Assembly: GCF_002127325.2 (NCBI RefSeq)
Contig: NC_035443.2
Span: forward strand, 119,098,251 to 119,162,250
Reading direction: 5' to 3'
Length of the DNA stretch: 64,000 nucleotides
DNA from: Helianthus annuus
Taxonomy: Eukaryota; Streptophyta; Magnoliopsida; Asterales; Asteraceae
The position numbers were made by a program, and so were the translations under genes. Below the pieces are notes generated by a model. It searched no databases. It had not been told where the DNA came from and worked only from the letters and a program-made list of their open reading frames with translations. Of this stretch, positions 56,920-64,000 are shown one piece after another. Position 1 is the stretch's first letter. Every line of letters starts with the position of its first letter.

Positions 56920-57755
56920 TATAACTTTTTATACGCTAATATTTTTTTTAAAAGTTATACCATATTAACGAGCATTTTATTTTCTTTAATTCAAGCAGCC
57001 TATTGCTGTAGTTTTTTTAAAATCAATTCCAGAATTTGAATACTCATTAAGTGATTACGTGATTTTAAATACCAGTACCCATTATGTGATTTTGAATACT
57101 CAGTACATAACTACGTGATTTTTAATACCTATTACGTGATTACACATTCAATATAAATACATTACGTGATTACACATCCAATATGATTTGTTATAACTAA
57201 TGTTATTACAATTATCCTTATTACGTGATTACAGATTCAATAATAAGAACTTGATTGTTTATGTTTTATTATGTGATTAAATATGTAATATAAGGCATTA
57301 TATGATTAATCTAGGTTGAATGTTTAATGTTTTGGTATTATATTTATACTTATTAAGTGATTATACCTGAAATATTAAATTTCATATGAAATATCATGTA
57401 TTACATGTTTTGTTTTTACGTAATTGCATAATTACTCAATGGGATTTCACATAAAATACTATAATGAAATCACGTAATTACGAAATGAGTATTCAAAACC
57501 ACGTAGTTACGTAATAATACATTCTCAACTATTGTTACGTAATTACATAATCAATTAATGTGGTTTCACATACTATAATGAAATCATGTACTGGATATTC
57601 AAAATCACGTAATCACGTAATGAGTATTCAAAATTCTGAATTTTTTTAAGAAAACTATAGCAATAGACTGCTCGTATTAAAGAGAATGAAATACTCGTTA
57701 ATACGATGTAATTTAAAAAAAAATTATCGTATGAAAAAGTTATAACCGTTTGAAA
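56920..57755. mobile_element. Long foldback element with TTACGTGATTACG repeats
   Basis: The arms match over at least 150 bases: GGCTATAACTTTTT with ACGAGCATTTTATTCTC-like, TATTGCTGTAG and GAATACTCATTAAGTGATTA on the left, mirrored by GGTTATAACTTTTT, ACGAGTATTTCATTCTC, TATTGCTATAG and GAATACTCATTACGTGATTA on the right. The centre has many ATTACGTGATT/AATCACGTAAT words. The 840-bp element has no frame and no clear duplication. Confidence 0.75.
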
Positions 57756-58700
57756 ATCAAAGGGAAAAGGGGTTTACTTGAAAAAGATTAGAATACCCTT
57801 TTGTATTTGTTTCTTCAATTGTTTTAAACCTTGTATTTACCAAAATGCCACTGCCTTATTTGTAGCCATTGATATCCGCCTTATTTGTAGCCATTGATCT
57901 TGGGAGATAAATGGCTGTGAATGTCATGTTAATATTGAAAAACAGAAAACACCAAACATACTTTATTAAATCTGTTAGCAATTGAAATAAATATTTATAA
58001 AAGATCTATGAAAAAAAAAATACCAGATTCAATTTAGTAATCGAAAGAACCTCACCTTGCAATATCTAGCTATCCATCTTATAGGTTGAGGACTCCAACA
58101 TTCATTCAATAAAACAACAAACAGAGTCGATTAAATACATATTCAATTCAATAATCAAACTGTAAGGGTCAAAGATATTTAAAATCAAAGTTTAACAAAA
58201 CAAAAACCACAAATACAATTGATTAAATTGTTAAAAGGTAAATTAGGGTTTATTGGCAAATAAATCAAAGATATCAAGCAAATCATCAAAGAAAAACAGA
58301 AAACACCAAACATACTTTATTAAATCAGTTGGAAATTGATTAATTAGGGTGTCATCGGCAAAAGGAAATGTATTACCACCCAACAGAGCCAACATATACA
58401 CAACTTCAAACCTTCATTCCGCTGCATGAAACAACAAAGATTTCGGACCAACACATTATAATATCCCTTAAAGTTCTCACAATCCCATCATTTTTACCTA
58501 AAGAAACTGGATATACCAATTCTATCAATGGAATGATAAAGACGATACCTGTAAACTTTTGAAGAAGACAATTGTTGACCACTGTACGTATCGATTTGTG
58601 AGTGGGTTTCGAAGAGAAAAGAAAGGGACAGAGAGAGGCGGTGCATTCAGATTTAGGGGTTTTTCTCTCTCTATCTACAAATATATAAAGCAGACCGTAA
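57756..58700. other. AT-rich region with direct repeats, no gene
   Basis: CCTTATTTGTAGCCATTGAT is tandemly repeated at 57853 and 57882. A 40-bp segment with AAAACACCAAACATACTTTA occurs at about 57945 and 58300, 355 bases apart. No recognised coding sequence. Confidence 0.5.
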
Positions 58701-59006
58701 GGCCTTGGGGTGTACTTTAACACATGGGGTGTTAAAGGTGACATGTCATGTTAAGAGGCCTTGCATACAATTCCCTTCTTGTGTTAATGGGTGTTAAAGG
58801 GATTACTTGTTAACATGTTAACCGAATGTTAAAAGATTGAATTAATTTTCTTTCCTTTTATAAACAAAAAACCACTAAAGAAATCAAGTTAGGTGGGGTT
58901 GAGGGGAGTAGGCCATTTCCTTGAGATGAAGTGAAGTGAAATGAGGAAAAGCGAGTGATGTGGCACCTAGGTGGAGTTGAGAAGTGTTAAAGTATAACCT
59001 AAGGCC
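58701..59006. mobile_element. Tourist-like MITE with TAA target duplication
   Basis: The inverted ends are GGCCTTGGGGTGTACTTTAA and GGCCTTAGGTTATACTTTAA, then CAC. TAA is at 58698-58700 and 59007-59009. The 306-bp length and three-base duplication fit PIF/Harbinger MITEs. The interior has GTGTTAAAGG/TGTTAAC words. Confidence 0.85.
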
Positions 59007-59009
59007 TAA

Positions 59010-59926
59010 TGGGCGTGCTTACGGGGAATTGGGGAATTCAAAACTTGGATTCTTAATTTCGCCGCTCAAAATTTGGGTAGGCTTAAAGAGGTTTACATGA
59101 TGCATTAAATGTTGTAATTCCCTCAAAAAGTGGCAAATTACGAAAACTGCCCTTCGGATATGCATTATATATATAGTATAGATATATTTTCATAATATAC
59201 ATATGTGTATAATTTAAAATTTACAATATACATATATGTATATATGAAAAAAAAACCTCTTAAAAATAAGCGATCAGAAAAAAAACATTTTTTTGCTTGG
59301 AAAAATGTGTGGTCCAGAATGTTTCTCAAGTTTTTCAAATAGGGTGCTCTTCTCTTATGATCCTTACCCTATATATAGACACACACACATGTATTGGTTC
59401 AAGTCAATGGCAGAGTGGCGTTGGGAGTCTGGGATGATTGTAATTCTGTGACGTTCTGTTTCTTACGTTGCCACCCACACACAAAACAAAAGGATATTTT
59501 ATTGTTTTGGGCATGGGCTATGTTTATCAATCGGAGATCTTTCAATTATATTATACGTAATTTGGGATAGCTCTTTCATTTGAGACTAATTATTATACAA
59601 GTTTAGTGTTGTAAAAGGTTTGAGCTTATAAAAGTTTGGAATTTTAATAAATTAAAGTATCCTATTTTTAAGGGGTATCCCCATACTTGTTCAAGGGTAT
59701 CCTTTATATAAACCGAAAAAAATAAAAAATACACTACAAATACGGGGTTGAGTCGTAGCTCGTGATACCCTACTTATACTATACCTCCGCTACTGGTTCA
59801 GGTTCCTGTAAAAAGGGTGAAGTTTGTGAGAAGTGTGAGAAATATTATGAACATGACACGTGGCATAATTTAATTTTATGAATTAATGGTAATAAGGTAA
59901 TTAACTTCAAAAAACCAATTTAATTA
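59010..59926. other. Intergenic, possible decayed (TA)-bounded element
   Basis: A TATATATA stretch at 59166 and a TATATAGGGTAAGGATCATA end (minus strand, at about 59372-59352) suggest the remnant of another element of the (TA)n-bounded kind, about 200 bp. ACATATGTGTAT and ACATATATGTATA palindromes lie inside. The rest holds nothing recognisable. Confidence 0.4.
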
Positions 59927-60182
59927 TAAAATAAAGGGTAAATTACTTTTTGAGTTCCTGTGTTTTATGGGTTTTAACTAGTTGAGTCCAAAAACAAAAA
60001 GTTTAACAACCCGAGTCCCCATAAGCATTTTCTTTAACCATTTGAGTCCAGATTTCTAACTCCATCCACCAAGTCTGTTAACTATGAGGGTAATTTGGTC
60101 ATTTACACACAAAGTACAAGTCTTATATGCACATAAGTACAAGGAACAAGTCTTTAATGCATAAAATTTTAATATATAATAT

Positions 60183-60345
60183 ATATAAACACCACCGCAC
60201 AACCACCATCCCCACCACTGCCACCACCATCGCACTACCGCCACCTCCAAACACCCACCACCACTGTCTCACCCCTACCACTGTCTCACCTCCACCACTA
60301 GTATTGCCACACTGCCACCACCATTGCCACAACCGCTGCCGCCCC
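60183..60345 (+). repeat. CCA/CAC-rich low-complexity segment in the MULE-like element
   Basis: Irregular CCACCA, CACTGCCAC and CCACCTCC units. It resembles the CCA-rich part of the MULE-like element at 16329-17743, although the terminal repeats of the two differ. Confidence 0.65.
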
Positions 60346-60876
60346 ACTGTCCCATTCAAGATCTTCATACCCAACAACAAATTTCATACTAAATTTCTTG
60401 TATATAAAATTGGGGATTTAATTCTCTTGATCAATTAAACTTCCACAAACTATAATTATAACAAAATACCTTTCATCTCCCATTGAAGCTTATTTCCAAC
60501 CACTTTTCTTCATCTACCAATGGCTACTGCCCTGAGTCCCTGTAGTTAAAACCTCTAAAACACCCAATTCTATCAAATCAAAATTTTCTTCCATCATCCA
60601 ATTCCCTCTCGCCGGTAATCCATTATTTCGGTGACCAGTAAACCAGTAATTTATCATTTTATCCTATACAATCAATCTACCAGTTGCTTTAATGGAAGCC
60701 GGTGACATAACTTCACTGGTGTTAACATCTTCGTTGATAAAATCGATCAACAAGAACGTTATTCACATAATCTGTTCTCAACTTGATCTGCAGCCGTTAA
60801 AGACGTTTCACGAACTCGATCTGTTCTCAAAACCTAGGTGACTATCCGGATCATGAGTTTGTTGATATCGCTAGAT

Positions 60877-61164
60877 CTAGACTTGCGGAGATTGAAAAAC
60901 TTGCGGTGAATCAGAATCAGGAGGTTGCGGTGGAGGTGGAAATGGTGACGATGGTGCTGTCAGAGGTGGGTTTTGATGGTGTCGAAGGTGGGGTTTTGAT
61001 GGTGATGATGGTATCGAAGGTGGGGCTTTGATGGTTTTTCGATGATGCTCTGATGTGATGGTGGTGTATGGTTGCAGGTGAGGAGGTGTATGATGGTTAT
61101 GGTGGAGTGAACTGGATATGCTAGTGGTTGTTTTGAGAGAAAGAGACTGAGTGCAGTCTGTCAC
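60877..61164 (-). other. Low-complexity ORF (95 codons), doubtful
   Basis: The frame starts MTDCTQSLSLKTTTSISSS and becomes rich in His, Pro and Ser (LHHNHHTPPH, PFPPPPQPP), built from imperfect GGTGATGATGG-type repeats on the other strand. The composition follows the repeat, so translation is doubtful. Confidence 0.2.
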
Positions 61165-61422
61165 TTACAGTTAATATAGGGGTATTTAGTTTTCTATTTT
61201 TGATACAGGGGCATTTATTATTTTATTTTTTTAACTATAAGGGTATTTTAGTCATTTAACAATACTTAACCAAAAAATTCTAACAATGTTAGATATTTGG
61301 ACTCAAATGGTTAAAGAAAATGCTCATGGGGACTCAGGTTATTAAACTTTTTGCTTTTGGACTCAAATAGTTAAAACCCATAAAACACAGGGACTCAAAA
61401 AGTAATTTACCCTAAAATAAAT

Positions 61423-61495
61423 TGTAACCGTTGTAGGAGTTATTTTAAGAGATAAATTTTCTTGAATGATTGTAACCGCTTTAGGAGTTATTTTG
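61423..61495. repeat. Short tandem duplication next to an LTR
   Basis: TTGTAACCGTTGTAGGAGTT and TTGTAACCGCTTTAGGAGTT lie about 48 bases apart, directly left of the LTR boundary. Confidence 0.75.
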
Positions 61496-62845
61496 TGTTG
61501 CAACCCCCAATCCCTGCCTTGGGAGGCGGGCGGCCGCGGCCTACTCAGAGATGGTGGTATCGGTGTTTATCATTATTTGGCAGCGGAATTTACATCAGGA
61601 CCGTAGTTAGGAAATATTTTATCAGAGTAAAATACCACATTTATAATATTAAACACATGGGAAATTCCCAAGTTTCCATGACAGACATTTTATAGGGATA
61701 AACCCTATTTTATTAAATAAAAACATCTTCTTTATTTAGGTAACTTTTATAGCCACTTTTCCAAGCCTTCAGTGCTGTCCAGCTGGCTTCTATTTGGCTT
61801 TCACATTTTGTTATCTGAAACGCGTTTAAAAACTTTTTGTCAGTGGGAAATACTAGTGAGTGAATCCCAATTTAATCAAGACATGTTTTATCACTTTACA
61901 GTTATTGAGGGCGATCTCGCAATTACATTTGTTTATTTTTCTACTTTAATTACCACCCACGGTACTGTCAACCTGACTTGTGGTCATGTTACTACTCACA
62001 GTGTAGTAACAAATTTTGTATATAAAAACCCAACATACCGACGATAATTGTAGAATTTACAAATACTCAATCACTGTTAATTATAATTTAAAACAATTGA
62101 GGTTTTGTTAAAATAGTTTGCAAAAAGGTTCACAAAAAGAAGATTACTCACATTGCTACTTTAGGGTTTTCCATTGTGTTTTCCTGGTTATAATCTATTA
62201 ATTAAACAATGCACACGCGTTAGTATAATAACCCAAATTTTACATTAGTTATACCCTCCCCGAGACAGAACTCCAACGACTACGTCGGGCAGAGCCTCGA
62301 CAGCCGTTACGGAGCACTAGATCAATCAGGCAGCGTATCTAATACGTAACCGGGGGTTATAATACTTACATCGAGGCAAAGCTTCGCTATTTTAGTGGGT
62401 GTAATGCCCGGGTATAGTGTCTACTATTCATAAATTAGAGAGAGAATTCGTTTGTGAGCTATTTGTGAACTGAGGCCGATCGAAGCTATTTATAGGGCTG
62501 GAAATCGAGTTTGTCGCGCCCCGCGTAAGCCGAAGGCAAAGCCTTCGCGGCCCTCGACGTACGGTGTGTAAGCCCTAGCTTGGTCCGGTTATCGACTAGC
62601 TGCGACATGAGTGGGGACACATGGCAGCCCAGGGGCTCGCCCGATGGACTATCTGTCGCGACCCGCGTAAGCCGAAGACTAAGTCTTCGCGGCCCGTGAG
62701 CGATGATAGATTTTTGTTTTTATTTTATTTTTATAAAATTAAAGTATGTAGGGCCCACTTTAAGTACACGGGGTGTATTTTAAGGAGTATAGGGACGTTA
62801 TAACTATTTTAGGGGTGTCGGAAATATTTTAGGAGGGTTGTTATA
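61496..62845 (-). mobile_element. 3' LTR of a chromovirus-type gypsy element (1.35 kb)
   Basis: On the minus strand the LTR starts at about 62845 (TATAACAACCCTCC) directly after a polypurine tract and ends GGGGGTTGCAACA at 61496, giving roughly inverted ends. A TATA box (CTATAAATAGC, minus, 62486-62496) lies near the middle. Upstream of it are two GC-rich palindromic repeats. The integrase frame lies 36 bases upstream, so the orientation is certain. The LTR differs from the one at 3917-7386, so this is another family. The first T-A for T-G may be a mutation. Confidence 0.75.
62486..62700 (-). promoter_or_regulatory. LTR TATA box and two GC-rich palindromic upstream repeats
   Basis: TATAAATA (minus strand) lies at 62494-62487. 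Two copies of a 40-base repeat (about 62513-62552 and 62653-62694) share CGCGTAAGCCGAAG and CTTCGCGGCCC and can fold as CGAAGRCTTWGYCTTCG. They are possible binding sites or stem-loops; function is inference. Confidence 0.55.
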
Positions 62846-62858
62846 TCCTCGCCACCTT
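62846..62858 (-). other. Polypurine tract
   Basis: The minus strand reads AAGGTGGCGAGGA immediately before the LTR, the plus-strand primer site of LTR retrotransposons, with a single pyrimidine interruption. Confidence 0.7.
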
Positions 62859-62881
62859 GTTTTAGAACTCGTCCTCGATGT

Positions 62882-64000
62882 CTACTGGAACAGGTGTGGA
62901 TATTTCCTCTGTATCTCTGATTCAAGCTCCCAAGTGTATTCTGGTCCTCTCTTGGAATCCGATTTTACTTTGACTAGAACCAATCTTTTGAGATTCTTGA
63001 CTTTCCTGTCTTCAATCTGTAGCGGTCTTTCTACAAACTTAAGTTTCTCATTTACCTCTATATCCTCAAGAGGCACTACTAGCGATTCATCGGCTAAGCA
63101 CTTTTTGAGATTACATACATGAAATACATCATGTATTCCTGCCATTTCCTCTGGCAATTGTAGCTGATAGGCTACAGGTCCTATTCTTCTAATAATCTCA
63201 AAAGGTCCAACATATCTGGGGCTTAGTTTTCTTCTTTTGATGAATTTTACCACTCCTTTCCAAGGAGAGACTTTTAATAACACCTTGTCTCCTACTTGAA
63301 ATTCCAATGGCTTTCGCCTGTTATCAGCATAACTCTTTTGTCGATCACGTGTTGCTTTCAGTCTTTCATTGACTTGAACAATCTTGTCGGTTGTTTCTTG
63401 TACTATTTTTGGTCCAGACAATTGCTTTTCTCCAATTTCTGCCCAACAGACTGGAGTTCGGCATTGATACTGGTATGATAGATGTTATTGTAGGAAAATT
63501 CTATTAATGGTAGATGATCATCCCAATTTCCTCCGAAATCAATTACACAAGCTCTAGGCATATCTTCCATTGTCTGAATTGTCCTTTCGCTTTGTCCATC
63601 CGTTTGAGGATGATAAGCGGTGCTTAGATTTAGCTTGGTTCCTATTGCTTTTTGGAAACTTGTCCAAAAATGAGAAGTAAAACGGCTATCTCTATCAGAA
63701 ACAATTGATAAAGGAATTCCATGTAATGAAACTATTTCATTTACATACAGCTTAGCTAATTGTTCCATACTGAAAGTTTCCTTCATTGGTAAGAAATGAG
63801 CTGACTTTGTTAGCTTGTCTACAATCACCCAGATCGTATCATTACCTTTTCTTGTTTTGGGTAATTTGGTAACAAAAGCAATTGTTATCAATTCCCATTT
63901 CCAAACCGACATTTCTAACTGCTGCAATAAACCTGAGGGTTTTTGATGTTCAGCTTTAACTTGTGAACAGGTCAGACACTTAGCAACATAAGCTGCTATA
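62882..64000 (-). pseudogene. gypsy integrase and chromodomain end, catalytic and frame mutations (runs off edge)
   Basis: The frame is already open at base 64000, where CLTC is the second half of the HHCC zinc finger. The catalytic core follows, with [13 protein letters not shown] (second Asp) and [10 protein letters not shown] (Glu). The first catalytic Asp, expected before FVTKLP, is Ala here ([10 protein letters not shown], near 63870). At about 63464, after NIYHTSI, the frame breaks; against the family about eleven residues and the reading phase are lost. The second frame continues with the C-terminal DNA-binding region (SYADNRRKPLEFQVGDKVLL, LSPRYVGPFEI, HDVFHVCNLKKCL) and a chromodomain-like end (RGPEYTWELESEI), stop at 62882. 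Integrase joins element cDNA to chromosomes; this copy cannot be active. Confidence 0.9.

Larger units (their letters stand above)
59936..61412. mobile_element. Second MULE-like element, 9-bp target duplication
   Basis: Inverted repeats of about 125 bases begin GGGTAAATTACTTTTTGAGT and contain TGAGTCC three times. The 9-bp duplication TAAAATAAA is exact at 59927-59935 and 61413-61421. No transposase is present; the 1.5-kb interior has a CAC-rich segment (60183-60345) and, on the minus strand, a His/Pro/Ser-rich frame (61164-60877). Confidence 0.85.

Noticed and set aside
58368..58744. Overlapping frames on both strands (64 and 112 codons)
   Set aside because: No recognised domain, and nearby direct repeats suggest non-coding DNA. 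The longer minus-strand frame was left out for lack of support.
59160..59372. Complete (TA)n-bounded foldback element
   Set aside because: Only the right end resembles the group; the left end lacks GGG and inverted arms were not found.

Overview
This is a stretch of a plant nuclear genome made almost entirely of transposable elements. LINEs with plant-type ORF1 proteins, Ty3/gypsy gag and integrase, CTAG-type Helitrons and captured exons of plant CTP synthase and cell-wall glycoside hydrolases point to a eudicot. The LTR and gag styles look like those I know from Asteraceae; that family assignment is inference. No complete single-copy host gene, rRNA, tRNA or CRISPR array is visible.

Layout. 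1-7386 (minus strand): the 5' half of a Ty3/gypsy element, with gag and the start of protease running off the left edge, an extra proline-rich ORF ahead of gag, a primer binding site and a 3.5-kb LTR. It abuts, and seems to have inserted into, a second LTR of another gypsy family (7387-8600, plus strand). 8655-20105: Helitron termini, a copia-like solo LTR, a foldback low-complexity element, a MULE-like element with 9-bp target duplication that holds a SINE with its own 18-bp duplication, and a second SINE candidate. 20106-33608: termini of a minus-strand Helitron about 13.5 kb apart, enclosing two LINEs on opposite strands. The first is nearly intact with an 18-bp target duplication; the second has an RRM-type ORF1 and is degraded. 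A 77-unit ATTAT microsatellite lies near the right end.

34247-54532 is the most unusual part. (TA)n tracts separate, in order, two foldback elements, a 14.2-kb interval with inverted ends, a gene-capturing Helitron and two more foldback elements. The 14.2-kb interval holds an 8.6-kb tandem array of two repeat families, two MITEs, a SINE, a LINE fragment and a Helitron end. The 4.1-kb Helitron (49477-53607) carries fragments of three host genes: GH51 arabinofuranosidase, CTP synthase and GH28 polygalacturonase-like.

54625-64000: a Helitron inserted inside another Helitron (provable from an internal empty-site copy), a long foldback element, a Tourist-like MITE, a second MULE-like element with 9-bp duplication, then the 3' LTR and broken integrase of another minus-strand chromovirus-type element running off the right edge.

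The coding regions do not form a host pathway; they are gag, protease, integrase, endonuclease and reverse transcriptase plus captured exons. Many reading frames are broken by single-base changes in homopolymer runs, so either decay or base-calling error must be considered.
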